From contig NW_024609857.1 of assembly GCF_016920785.2 (NCBI RefSeq), forward strand, positions 192,027,027-192,091,026: a stretch of DNA of 64,000 nt, written 5' to 3'. Position 1 is the first letter of the stretch; each line of letters opens with the position of its first letter. This DNA is from Ixodes scapularis. Taxonomy: Eukaryota > Arthropoda > Arachnida > Ixodida > Ixodidae. The notes under the pieces were generated by a model that worked only from the letters and a program-made list of their open reading frames with translations, made no database searches and had not been told where the DNA came from. Positions 42,526 through 54,173 of the stretch are shown here, piece after piece. A program made the translations under genes and the position numbers.

Positions 42526-44451
42526 GTTAGTGAGCGTCATGACGCACAATTATAAGATTGCTTAAAAATATTTGCTTTGCAGGCCAGATGCACTGCAAAA
42601 CTTGACAGCTACTTGCCTTTCGAAGCGAAATTACAGGAGCATACTTGAACTAACTTGATGCGAGTCGAACACCCGACTGCCTCCAGCCAAATGGCTCGCA
42701 AATTCTAAGCTCTGCAGCAATCTTCTCGGTATTTAAACCATGTTTGCAATCATGACGGTTGCACAAATCACTGATCCGCGGAACCGCTTTTACGGCAACC
42801 AACATCTCTTGTTTGCATCAAAACGTAAAAACGAACTAATCAAGGCAGATCGAGCAACATAGTTGTCATGGGACGCTAGGTTTAGGCCTGTGCCGCTACA
42901 GAAACAAGCACACGCATAGCTCTTGCGAAGGCGCGTCCTTGCTACAGTTGTTTGTTGCAAACTACGTCGGACACCGATATCTTCCGCTGAACACTTTGGT
43001 AAACGCAAAACGACCCGCACTCGAAAAAATAAACGAGCTCGACGTGCTGCGTCCGTAGAGCACGTACTCCGCAGACGCCGGCAGCCATGTTTATACTCGC
43101 TTCACACAAATGCGGAAAAAGCAATCTTAAGATACTTTTGAAAAAAAATAAGAAAAAATAAAAACACGATGACTCCACCTAAATTTTTGGTTTCTCAAAA
43201 TAATTTTCTATTACAATACTATTCTGTCGTGGAGATAAAATTGTAACCCCATTATTCCGCACGTCACTCATCTTTAAACGCAGTGAGAAATGTAAACACC
43301 TTGTAAGCACGGGGCGTGAGGAAGCGGGCTGCATCCTTGACGTTCTCACCTAACTTTTAGTGTAACAACGTGAATATTACTATTTTTTTTCTGCGGTAAG
43401 AAAAAAAAAAAAAAAAAAAAAGAGCATACTTGTCCCATCTATGCCCTTAGGAAAAAAAAATCATTCTAGTGTCCCTTTAAGGCGGCGCTCCCATGGCCGC
43501 GATGATAATACAAGCGGTGACGGTTCAAGGTCTGGTTCGCGGTACATATGTCGTGCGATTCAGGCAGTTTGTTCTTAACGCAATTGCAGGACCACGCTAT
43601 CTGCAGTTTTTAGCATGGGACGTGATGTTCACCTCTCAAATCGTAGCTCGTAATAACAAAAAAGAAAATGAAAAGTTTTGATATTTTTAAACGCTTTTAG
43701 AAATCTAGTTTTTTTTAGTAAAACAAATCGGGATCTTATTTTATTCGTAATTAAGGTAACATAACCTGCTGGTCTGTATTGACGTCACTTTCCAATTATC
43801 TGACACATCTCTTTCTTATCTGAAAAAGGCCTTCTTTATACCAGTTTAAAGTGTTCTAACCTTTTTAACATAATAAATAAACAAAAGAATCACGGCATAT
43901 TTGTGCTGGACCTAGTATTAACTCAGCATAACAGATATTAAAAGCGCAACACAAATTTGTTTTGTGTTGTGCTTTTAACGTAGCAGTAACAGTTCAAAAT
44001 TCACGTTTTGGCGATCGAAGTTCTTTCCGACTGTGTTGTTGCACCTTGCCCCATATCTTGTAATTGTATCCCACGAAGCCAGATAAGCTATGTTCTTGTT
44101 TATTTTCTACATATTTGTGAGTAGGTTTTTCCGCATTTCTATTAGAGCTTTATTTAAACTATTTTTAAATATGACGATTTTTTAAAGCTTACATTTAATG
44201 TTGAATAACGTGCTTCCGAAGGAAATTATAGTTATTTTGAAAGCGACTTCATTATACGAGTTTTCCGCAATTTACCGAAATGCCTTTTTGTAATCAGGAT
44301 TTTTTTGAAAGCGAATGAATTGTTCTGCATGTAAAAGAGGACGATTAAGCTTCAGCTTTACGAGTGGAACGCGATAGCCTTATCGGGCCCCGTTCGCATA
44401 GCCTTCTCATTCGCTTCCCATGCTCTTCCTACCAGGAAGCAGAAAGTACGG
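42526..44451. other. Intergenic or intronic DNA
   Basis: If the exon at 42451-42525 is real, this is probably intron. It has a poly-A run near 43397-43421, a TTAA transposon-like end at 43462-43480 and a small hairpin at 43938-43978. Confidence 0.4.
43938..43978. repeat. 18-bp-arm hairpin
   Basis: ttaaaagcgcaacacaaa pairs with tttgtgttgtgcttttaa with one mismatch, around a loop of five bases. Confidence 0.85.
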
Positions 44452-44520
44452 CGGACATGGCCTAGTCAGTAGCGTGTCGGGCTCGCAAGCGAAGGGTCGT
44501 GGGTTCGAACCCACCCAAAA
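44452..44520 (+). mobile_element. tRNA-like SINE head
   Basis: The A-box-like catggcctagtcagtag and a perfect B box (gggttcgaaccc) are spaced as in a tRNA. The anticodon arm does not pair well, so it is not a functional tRNA. It is most likely the RNA polymerase III promoter of a tRNA-derived SINE; upstream sequence (gagtggaacgcgatagcc) may belong to it. Confidence 0.45.
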
Positions 44521-45001
44521 TCAGTCAAAGTTTCCTTAAAGGGAAATAAATTGCTTCGCAAAGTGGAAGGATATGAGACATCCCGCGACCTTTAATTCGC
44601 ATGACATGCATTTTAGTTCCTTTCAATCCACGCGGGACATCACGTTTCACGAGAGCGTTGTGGGTTGTTTGCAATTCCCGCGCGAAGTGACGTGGCTGTG
44701 ACGTCATGACCCTATCGACCAATCAGGATTTTCGCGTTACGACGCCGGCTTTTCTGCCACGCCACCGTGTGAAATCCGTAACCAGATTTTCTGCGACACG
44801 AGCTCAATAACGCAATCACGTTAAATGAAAAATCCAGCAGTAGTTGAAGCAACGCTTTTGAGGCATCTTTTGACCGTGTGACTTAGCTTTTCTATGTGAA
44901 GCACCCACAGGCAACAAGAATGGCGCTGTTGCCACTCATCACAATGATGCCAACTCGGGTCATTTCACCACCGCAACCGCTGTGTTTGCAGCGGTCACTG
45001 C

Positions 45002-45401
45002 GGTCCCTTGATACTTATTTTACAAGTAACGACAACCAATACAAATGACACAGCACATTCGCCGGAGAAAAGTAGTGGCATTCAGTTCAAACGTCTGCTG
45101 TGCGCCGCCATTCCCTTTCTAGAACCTGCATCGTCACGCAGTCGGGGCTTCAAAGAATGTCGCTTCTTGCAGAAAGCTCTTATCTAGGGACTTCATTGCA
45201 GACTAAAGTCTCTAGATAAGAGGCTCCTACATGTAGCGACATTCTTTGAAGCGCCGACTGCGTGACGGTGCAGGTTTTAGGAAGCAAATGGCAGCACACA
45301 TCAGAGGTTTGAACTAAATGCCGCCATTTTTCTCCAGCGAATGTGCTGTGTCATTTTTATTGGTTGTCGTTATTTGTAAAATAACTATCAAGGGACTTTA
45401 C
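45002..45401. mobile_element. Fold-back element, about 190-bp arms
   Basis: Left arm features (tcccttgatacttattttac, aatgacacagcacattcgcc) recur inverted on the right (ggcgaatgtgctgtgtcatt-type, gtaaaataactatcaaggga). The centre carries a second inverted pair, cttatctagggactt / agtctctagataag. No coding capacity. Confidence 0.85.
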
Positions 45402-45478
45402 TGCAGACGAGCGGCGCGTGACTATAATTTAAGAAATTATTGCATGGACGCTATTCTTTTATTTGAATTACTATAGAC

Positions 45479-45802
45479 CACTGGTTCTCAAAGGGGGGTC
45501 CGCGAAGGCATTCAAGGGGTCCCGAAGTCCTTCCTCCTCAGTCAAGCCCGGCAATAAAAGTTGTATATTATTATTTTCTTTTTTTTTAGATTGTGAAGAA
45601 TCGCTTTAATTATCTGGGTAGTTCTTTCGACTTTATGTGATTGAGAGAAGTCTACTTTACACGAGCCCCTAGTTATGTCCATTCATTAAATGATTATCAT
45701 AATTAATCGATATTTTTTCCTTCCCTCACCACAAACAGGGTCCTCCATCATCTCCGCCGATCCATAAGGGGTCCGCGAAACATCTATGGTTGAGAACCAC
45801 TG
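45479..45802. mobile_element. hAT-type MITE with perfect 8-bp target duplication
   Basis: The element starts CACTGGTTCTCAAAG and ends with the complement of CAGTGGTTCTCAACC, a terminal repeat typical of Charlie-like hAT elements. It is flanked on both sides by ctatagac (45471-45478 and 45803-45810). Internal ggggtccgcga occurs in both halves. The 324 bp have no transposase. Confidence 0.9.
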
Positions 45803-45931
45803 CTATAGACCTTTACATCGCATATCACCCGGGTGAAAAATGTCGAGTCACTGAGCTGTGGACGCATAAGCAGGGTCTGATATACCGCGCAGCAGAGCAA
45901 AAGCGCATGCTCAAAAAGCGTTCCACAGCAG

Positions 45932-46077
45932 GGGCCCTAATCTGGACACTAGGCGAAAAAGTCGGCGAGAAATCTGGCGGCCGTGATTGGCCAACTCCGC
46001 ACTTGACCTTGGCGGCGGCCAATCAGAACCGCCGGATTTCTCGGCGACTTTTTCGTCAAAAGTCCACATTAGGGCCC
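45932..46077. mobile_element. Short inverted-repeat element
   Basis: The left gggccctaatctggac and gaaaaagtcggcgagaaatc reappear inverted at the right (gatttctcggcgactttttc, gtccacattagggcccc), with ggccaatca near the fold. The arms are about 60 bp. Confidence 0.85.
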
Positions 46078-46080
46078 CAG

Positions 46081-46984
46081 AGCAGACAAAGACGGCAGCG
46101 TGCAGAAGCCGATTTTCGCAAAGATCTGTAGTATGTTTCGTCACGTCCGACCGCAGTCGAAGCCGCATACTAAAATACTATAACCGCAAATCACTGGGCC
46201 TTCTGTATAATGATTGGATTGGCAATAAAAGAACTGGTAAAGAGGCAATACAAATACCATGACGTTGCGTTTTCAAGGTTGTTTGATTCGTCCCATGGAC
46301 TGGTAGCTTTGGCTGCGTCTGAATTGAAGGTCTAACGAAGTAAGGAAGTCATCGGAAGTTTCGTTCTAAAGCACCAGAATGATGAGAGCGGTGCTCGCGT
46401 TCGTGATACGGAAGGAAGCCTACAATATACCGTCCGAAAAAAAAAGAAACACGAAAAGTAAGAAACGCGAAAATAGCAGATAAAGAAATTAGAAATGAAA
46501 AAAAAAAACAAGGAGGGAAAGAAGGTGGAGGAAAGGTGGCGATTAATATTGCACACATACATACACAGAGGCTCGCACGCACACGCGCAGATACACACAC
46601 ACGCGTGTCAGTACCCATACATAGACACACACAAAGTCTCGAAGGTGGGTTCGGAATGTTAGGATGAAGCAGAATCGGTCTACAGTTTTATGTACCTCAG
46701 ACAAACTTCCAGTGGGAATACTTGTACCCAAGACCCGTTTGTAAAGAGAGAAGTTGGCTAACGTGTGTTCGACGTCAATCTCGTTCTGCTGAGAGCACAG
46801 AGTGGAAATTGTTTGATGTTTTCGGATATCTGCGACTGTGGGTATGCTATAGAACCGAATGGATAAGACTGCGAAAATATATATCTGCTATATTGTGCAC
46901 TTTGCGTGAGACGTAGAATAGAAAATACACTGACCACCTTAATTTCAGGTCATTTTGGAGGGGGGGGGGGGGGGAGGGGGACCG
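46081..46984. other. Intergenic DNA, simple repeats
   Basis: Contains A-rich and CA/CACGC-rich simple sequence (46440-46635) and a G-run near 46960-46978. No gene. Confidence 0.4.
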
Positions 46985-47400
46985 TGAAGGTGGACATATT
47001 GGAAGTGGAGACGTATATGCTGGCTTCTTAGATAAATTTGAGGGGATGCCAGCATCATCTTGCTGTGTTGATTGCTGATCGCTGACCCTCTCCATTCTGG
47101 GAAGCTCTTGTGAGGGTGTTGAAAAGGGAGGCCACATGTTGGCTCGTCGTATCCGTGTAGTGGCGCTGCATTTCATGATGAGCTTTGCTGGATCCGCGGT
47201 CCCGCACCGAGGGCATCCACCGGTAGTAATCCTTTCTGTGTCGTCTGGGGTCCACATTCACCTGGGTGCTGGGTTCCAGATTGACCGCATTCATTTGTTC
47301 AGTTTAGTCTGCAGGGCTGGTGTTAGTGCCGTCCTAATGCGGATGCGACGCTGGATAATGCGGTCCCTCCGGCCTGCTGGTCGCTAAACGGGCCTTGAGA
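46985..47400 (-). pseudogene. LINE C-terminal fragment with zinc-binding end
   Basis: On the minus strand one frame gives DRIIQRRIRIRTALTPALQ and another CPRCGTADPAKLIMKCSATT, the usual order at the C-terminus of tick LINE polyproteins (a helical segment, then C-x2-C...C). Frame shifts and stops show it is inactive. Confidence 0.5.
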
Positions 47401-48542
47401 AATCAGGACTACTAGGGCCTTGCACCGCCTGATGTTTCCCAGGAAGAGCAACTTGTCATGGTCGTTATTACGTGCTTTAAAAATAAATAACTTTGCTTCG
47501 GACACTCAAGAATGATCTCATGAATTTCTTTACCGATGACAGTCATCTATGGACATAGCCAAGGAAGTCACAAAAGCTCAAATTTGTACAAAGACAACTC
47601 CATATGTTCTAGCGATCGATCGATAGGGAACCTAGGTTAATTTGTTGCCCGCCCGGGTAGTTACTATGAAGTTAAGACGTTTCTTTGAAATATATACACC
47701 AGCAAAGCCCTAAAACTGTCTATTGCGTGCCAACGTATATTTAGGGATACTGCACATAAAACATTTCTACATATCAGCGTGCAAAATATAATTTGCCATG
47801 TATAAAACTTAATGTCAATTTCGACTGACTTGGACGTTTTTGCCATGCATGCAAAATTCGCGTTTTCAAGCGCCTGTGCAAGATTTACAGCTAGCGTTAG
47901 TGAGAAATTAGGGTTTGATATGGCCCTATTGCTATAATGATGAAGCAAGAGGACGAGGACGAGTTGAAGAAAATAATACATTATGCGACCGAAGCGAAGG
48001 CACTATTAGCGCCAAGATGTTTCGGTGGCGCCCCCTTGCGGTTTCCGTTCGTGACGACACACGCATGATTTTGCTCGCCATGGCGTCACGAGTTTGAATC
48101 CTGGCCACTTACCATCACTTCCAAACTACACGTCGTTTCAGCGTAAGTCAAGACGCAACCCACGGGGCGATCGGATATATCTAGCAGCGTCGAAAGCGCA
48201 AGTAACTATACCTTTTTCAGTTGATGATTGTTTAAGCAATAATAGAACACGTGACAAATAGCATGATGGTGCGCTTTTGAAGTTGTCTCATTGCTATCAC
48301 TAGCTCGCGGCGTCGGCTGCGTCGAGACTTTAGATTAAACAAAGTATGGAATTCTGATGGTGTGCGTAAAACGCACTATAAAAGCTTGAATTCATGGCAT
48401 TTTGGAATCGTACCAAAGAGTCCGGCACCGTTTTTATTTCCGTCGATATTATCAAAATTAATCTAAATAACGACATCATGATTGAGCGTTTGGCGAATCA
48501 CGAATGCCGGCCACACCGGTGCTCTAGTTCGCACACACTGCC
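47401..48542. other. Intergenic DNA, nothing firm recognised
   Basis: A B-box-like segment near 48088-48110 (gtcacgagtttgaatcctgg) may be a remnant of a tRNA-derived SINE. No gene. Confidence 0.35.
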
Positions 48543-48897
48543 AATGCGGAGCGTCACTTCGTCTGCTTTTTGCACAAGAGTTCCGGTGACGACAGAACGC
48601 CGAGCAATTATTGGCTTATTGAAAAATATAGTGAGTAGACCATGAGTCATTTAGCATTGGCTGTGTTTCAAATCTTACTCGGAAGGATATTAGTTACTCC
48701 TGGGGATCATGTCACAAGACAGATAGAGCAGTGCTGGACGGGGATAGGTTTTTGAACGCCAAGGTGCAGAACATATACCCTAGAGTGACATCGAGTAAAT
48801 TTTGATTCTCTTAATCAAAGGCAATAAGAGCACGGCGTAGGTTTTGACGTCACCGCAACTCCTGCGCAAGAAGCAGACGATCTCCGCATAGTCGCAG
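48543..48897. mobile_element. Fold-back element, diverged copy
   Basis: The segment 48543-48642 (atgcggagcgtcacttcgtc…tgacgacagaacgccg) is inverted at about 48803-48897 (tgacgtcaccgcaactcctg…agcagacgatctccgcat). The same family recurs at 49140-49375. Confidence 0.7.
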
Positions 48898-49139
48898 ACA
48901 GCTTAAGAAACCCAGGGCGTGGCTAGTCCTGGCATCTCATTATCGCTTCGCTTCATTAAAGTTGTGGCATTAACCGATAAAAAAGACGAAGAAAGGCACA
49001 AGACGCGTGAACGTAATAATTATCGTCCCACGTTTCTTGAGCTGCCGGTGACTTATACTGCTCTGTGTTACATCATGAAACCTGATTGATTCAACCTGCT
49101 GACCGTTTCAGGACCACGCAGATTTCCCAGCACCCAGTT

Positions 49140-49375
49140 GGCGAAGGTGGGCGGAGCGTAAGTTCGTCTGCTACTTTTGCAGGGGTTGTGGTGACGTCAG
49201 AGCGCCGAGCTCTGAGCGACTCTGATTGAAAAATAGTGGGTAGACCTCGATGCAGCTTGCTTTAAGGTCTACCCAATATCCTTCAATCAGGGCCAATCAG
49301 AGCTCGACGTTCTGACATTGCTACAACCCTTGCAAAAGTAGCAGACGAACTTCCGTTTCGCATAGACATTGAACG
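49140..49375. mobile_element. Fold-back element, tight copy of the 48.5-kb family
   Basis: cgtctgctacttttgcaggg on the left pairs with cccttgcaaaagtagcagacg-type sequence on the right, and ggtctaccc near the centre pairs with gggtagacc. The arms exceed 100 bp with almost no loop. Confidence 0.85.
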
Positions 49376-49516
49376 ACCGACACGGCGTGGTTGCTTGGGA
49401 TTCCTTGTATCCCTTACGTAGTATATATAGTCTGTTAAGCAAAATAGAATGTAGCTAGCGCATTTTATTGTGCTAATAAATATATTTGGAAAGCTCATTG
49501 TAGTTTTTTATACATA

Positions 49517-50226
49517 GGGTGTCCGAAGTCACCACGCGCAATCTAAAAAGGGCCATAAAAATTGACGCCTGCATTTAGCAATGCGAACTTTTCGTTAAAG
49601 GTGTATTTCACAGGTTGGGTTTGCCTCGTAATAGTACAAAGCGTGGTTTTTTCCCCCATAAAAATAGGGCCAAGAAACTTGCCAGGGGCAACGGCGGGTG
49701 ACGGCGCAGACGATCAAATCGAGTAGCGGGGCGAGTTTGGCGCTCGTATTGATAGATGGCGATACCTCCTTAACGAGACTGCTCTCAACCACAGTGGTTT
49801 ATTAAAATGAACATAATATTTTTGTAATGCACCTGTGGTTAAAAAATAAATCCCGACAGTAAAAGCAAAACAAGAAAAAAACGCGTTTGCATAACGACGG
49901 CGCTTTTGCTGCCAACGGATTTCGTCTGCGTGTCGTCTGCTTTCTTTCGCTGGTCTGCTACACCTTCGGACGCTGCTCCCGACGCCATCTATCAATACGC
50001 GCGCCAAACGCACCCCGCAACTGGACTCGGTCGTCTGCGTCGCCGTCCACTGTTAACCCTGTCAAGTTTTTTGGCCCTATGTTTTACAGAAAGGAAGCTA
50101 GGCTTTGTAATTTTACAAGAAAAACCGACCTGCCAAATACACCTTTGGTGAAAAGTTTAGATTTCTAAGTGCGCGCGTCGAGTTCTACGGTCAATTTTAG
50201 ATCGAACCTGGTGACTTGGGACACCC
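49517..50226. mobile_element. 710-bp TA-flanked MITE, copy 2 (sister at 3020-3732)
   Basis: The GGGTGTCC ends are inverted at both sides and flanked by TA. The interior is collinear with copy 1, the length within 3 bp. Long inverted ends include aagtttcttggccc-type and gtgtatttcacaggttgg segments. No transposase frame. Confidence 0.9.
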
Positions 50227-51137
50227 TATATTTCTTCACCACTTTGTACACATATAGAACTCAAATTGATAAGGCATAGCGCGACTTTTACATTTTGGAC
50301 CGGCATTGATACATTGGTCTTTATATATTTATCTACTCAGTATACCACAGGCAAACAAGGAGAGAAAGAAATTGAGGCACGGACCACTTTGTTTGTCAAT
50401 GCATTGCAATTGAGTAGCAACGTGCGCCACATAACCCGTCACCATGATCGGCGTTCCAAGATTAACGTAACTGATGGAACGCTCACTATTGCGTCATTCG
50501 TAGGATGTATTATACATTTATAGACGAAATTAAAAGGTTCTGTCAGATTGTAAATTTTCATGATGGTGGTTTATGAAGGCGATGACTCCAAACTTGCAAA
50601 ATGCTTTTTACACACGCCATTGACCTTGTCGTTCGCCACTGATAATCCTTGTCATTACATCAAGGAGCAAGCCACGAGAAGGCATCCTCAAAGCATCTAG
50701 CCGCTGATAGAGGAACATGGTGTTGTATCTGATTCCCGTTTAAAGAATATAGTCGAACCGCGCCTTTCTTGTACATTTATTTCTATCAAAAACGCGTAAC
50801 ATTACAGGAAACTTAAAAAAACAAACAATGAAGGGCCATTACTATTTTCCCGGAAGTTCTGACAGAACCCAGTCTCAAGTGCCGTCGTCAGCTCCGTCGT
50901 GCACACGCAACAGTGTCTCCTGGCTGTGGGCTTTATCCCGTCGTGTCAATAATATCGATGATAATAGGTTTGTGAACCCTGAAATCTGAGATAAACCGTC
51001 TGAGAGATGGTCAGGCGATGCGCTGACGAGATGCTTGAGGGGATAAGATACCCCGGGGAGGTTTGCCCTTCAAAGAGAGCGCAACATTCTGTAGTGCTGT
51101 TTTTCTCAACGCGAGCGTGTGTGAGCCCACTGCGAGG
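50227..51137. other. Upstream region and 5'UTR of the sulfotransferase gene
   Basis: No repeat or coding frame recognised. The promoter of the sulfotransferase is expected in the right part, but no specific core element was identified. Confidence 0.4.
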
Positions 51138-51168
51138 ATGGCCATGGAAACCCATCACTTTCTGTCAG
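51138..51168 (+). CDS. Cytosolic sulfotransferase, proposed first coding exon
   Basis: ATG at 51138 opens MAMETHHFLS plus one base, directly before a strong GTACGT donor at 51169. The single leftover base plus two bases after the acceptor at 52851-52852 restore a Gly codon and join the frame to TVREKGKTPS, upstream of the conserved core. The 328-residue product is a normal size for the family. The intron of 1684 bp is phase 1. The alternative is a different first exon further upstream; without this exon the large exon would have no ATG before the conserved region. Confidence 0.6.
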
Positions 51169-52852
51169 GTACGTAAATGAGCATTTTCTTTGTCCGGTGA
51201 AATTCTACATTTATTCGAGTAGTTTTTAGTATAACTAGGCAAATACTAAGCTTAAGATTCCAGCCGAAGAAAGGGAATTCACCAAAAGTTAATCAGAAAA
51301 AGAACGAACGGAAGCTTAAACATAACTGGAGTAAAGCTTATGCTTCTAAACATACTTTATGCACTCCGCTTGAGGTGAATTCACTGAAAAAAGTCAAGAT
51401 TGAGAAGCCCTATAGGAACTTAATGTCAACTTGTCTAAATGGCTAAAAACAGATTGGAGCTCGAAAGTAGAGTAATTAAGGTGAGCGCCAAGCCAAATCA
51501 ATGAATCTGTAATTTGTATTTATGTTAATTTTATTATCGAATGTAGAATAAATTAAAATTGGAATAATTTTAGCGAAATATGGCTAGAGCCAGAAAAATG
51601 ACAAAGTGAGGCCACATTGTGTCGCATCGATCAAAAAGGAGTGTGAAAGTTAAGTTCAGTGACAATTGGGTTTCAGACAATATTTTCATGGAGACTTAAA
51701 TTACGGGAAAACCGACTGTTGCTAAAGTAATAAATATTTGATACGGAATACGATCTATGTGAGCGGATAAAGATATTTTTTAAAATTGGCAGCGATCTGA
51801 AAGCTGGTAATTAAGAATGATCGGAATAATGACACGCTACAGGATTGAAGTTTTTATGTACCCATGAACAACTTGGTTTGCGGGAGCCCATATGGCTCTG
51901 ACGCTGCGGTGTATTGAAAGGTAAATTTCTTTATGGCTATTTGTATTTGATAAGTGAAAGCCAGAGAAGCTGGTCTTGACGGACGTTTGTAGCCAGCTGC
52001 TTGAAAACGCCCTAAAAGAATGAGTGAATCCTTAAACGCGCCTTCATGAAAGGAGAATTGCTGTTTGAGTTGAAATTGAATGAACTTTTTCATTCTTTCA
52101 CGAAGGAGAAAAATTTACATTTTAGATAAGGGGTACATTCAGTTGAAAAGCACAACGACACTGTTCGACGGGGTCTTTTTAGTAGATTATCTTGGCCTGT
52201 CAAACTTCAGAATTCAAATTTTAACTTATCATTCTAGAAGCTGACGAAATACTCTAATATCTTATTGTTCTCAAGATAAACTAAAATAATTAAATATTTG
52301 TAAATTTATTCAGGGCTGATAGGCGTAATACTTAACAATTTTTGCCGCTTGCCGAAGGTGAGCAGAAAGCTCCGTTATACCAGACTCATTTTACGAATAA
52401 AAAAAAAACATGATATCTAATGTGACGTAGCAGGTGTTAGCAAAAATTACATTTTATTTGTCTCTGCTTCAAGAACTCAAGCTTTAAATAAATTTTTACA
52501 TAACTGCTTCAAGCATACTCTCATGTAACGAATAGAAATCGACCGAACTCAAGGACGAAATTAGATTTTGTTACCAGCTGAAGTATGCTTTAGAGCACAT
52601 ACCCTAATTATAGGATGCCGTAGATGCAGAAAGCCTTGAGATATCATATAGAAAGTTGCAAGCATTGCGCCCTGGCTAAAGGTCGATGAGTGCCCCGTAA
52701 TTGCACGTACTCACATAGACAATCAGGAACAAGGGGTCGACCGGATATACACGATGTGACTATACGTATTGCGTATAATCTGCCGTTTTCTTCCTTTGTC
52801 AGGCAGAAATAAATTTAGGTGAAAGAAGTATTTTTTGTATACATCTTTTCAG

Positions 52853-53808
52853 GAACCGTACGAGAGAAGGGCAAGACACCTTCAGTGATCGATTACAAGG
52901 GTGTCCCCGTACCCGGATTTCTGCTGCCGGAGTGTGTCGATGCCGCCTCCAAATACAAGCCCACAAAAGATGACCTGTTCATTGTCACGTACGTCAAGTG
53001 CGGCACTACGTGGATGCAGCACATCGTGTACCTCATTCAGAATCAGGGAATACCACCAACCAACGCGGGACAGTTCTACCTATCGAGCCCATACATTGAA
53101 CTCATGGGCACCGAATTCGTGTCCATCATGAAAAGGCCGGGCGCCATAAAGACACACTTTCCTTACCATCTGGTTCCGTTCAGTCCAGATGCCAAGTATA
53201 TCCTTGTGATTCGGAATCCCAGAGATGTCATCGTGTCTCTTCATTACCATTGGCTCATGTTCCCGGGATACGAGTACAACGGAACTTTTGACGATTCTTT
53301 TGAGAACTTCATGAGTGGTGAGGCCGACTACGGCGACTACTTCCAGTATTACCGGGACTGGTACGATCACAAGGACAAGAAGAACGTGCTCTTCGTCGTC
53401 TTCGAAGATCTAAAGCGCAACCCTGAGACGGCGGTTCTGGAGGTGGCTAGGTTCATGGGCAACGGATACGAAGAGACGCTGCTAGCAAACAACAAGGAGA
53501 TTTTAAAAAGGGTCCTTAAGTACAGTCATGTGGACGAGATGAAAAAGTACACCAACGACATGATCCACTCGTTTTTCCAGTGTGAACTGGAGACAAACGC
53601 TTCGAGAGGACTTAGGCGCTTCCACGATTCCATTCGCCAGGCCGGGCCTGATGCACCAAGGAAGGTCATTTACGTCCGCAAGGGAATCATCGGGGACTGG
53701 AAGAACCATTTTTCCCGCGAGCAGCTGAGAAGGCTGAACGAGAAATTTAAAAGAGAGACTGCTGGCACAGAACTCGCCACACTGTGGCCTGACATGGATT
53801 TCGTCTAG
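52853..53808 (+). CDS. Cytosolic sulfotransferase, main exon
   Basis: Transfers sulfonate from PAPS to hydroxyl or amine groups of small molecules in the cytosol. In joined numbering the PAPS 5'-phosphosulfate loop YVKCGTTW is at 57-64, with Cys where many family members have Ser. The KTHFP motif with catalytic His is at 110-114. The 3'-phosphate site RNPRDVIVSLHYHW starts at 131 with Ser139. The family signature RKGIIGDWKNHFS starts at 286. All key residues are present and the frame is intact to TAG at 53806-53808. A clear acceptor (tacatcttttcag) precedes it. Tick sulfotransferases studied elsewhere act on biogenic amines such as dopamine and octopamine; the substrate here is unknown. Confidence 0.92.
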
Positions 53809-54004
53809 ACGTTGAGACACTAAACGTGGAGGATAATATGCAGGGTGTTTTGTTTTATGTTTTAGACATTTGTGGAAAAAAAGGGAAAATATTCACTAAT
53901 CCGGTCTGCTCAAGTGAATTATTGTGCCTGGTAGATAAAAGTAAACAATTGAATTGTCACAATAAGTGAACTAATTAACAAGAATTTCTTAATTACATTT
54001 GTTT

Positions 54005-54010
54005 ATTAAA
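54005..54010 (+). terminator. Possible polyadenylation signal (ATTAAA) for the sulfotransferase
   Basis: The first signal-like hexamer, about 200 nt after the stop. AATAAA at 54168-54173 is an alternative. Confidence 0.3.
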
Positions 54011-54173
54011 AAGAGACCAATTGTTTTAATTAAAACTTTGGTGAGCCTCATAAAGAGCACCAAATATGTATATATGGAAAGGTTTGACTACACGTGGGAG
54101 GAGTGGTGATGCGCCAGAAATTAAAACTCGTGCAACGGGCGCGTGCTGGTGGTGCGAAAAGGAGAATAATAAA

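Noticed and set aside
42655..42720. B-box-like sequence on the minus strand (gggtgttcgactcgc)
   Set aside because: No A box and no cloverleaf; at best a worn SINE remnant.
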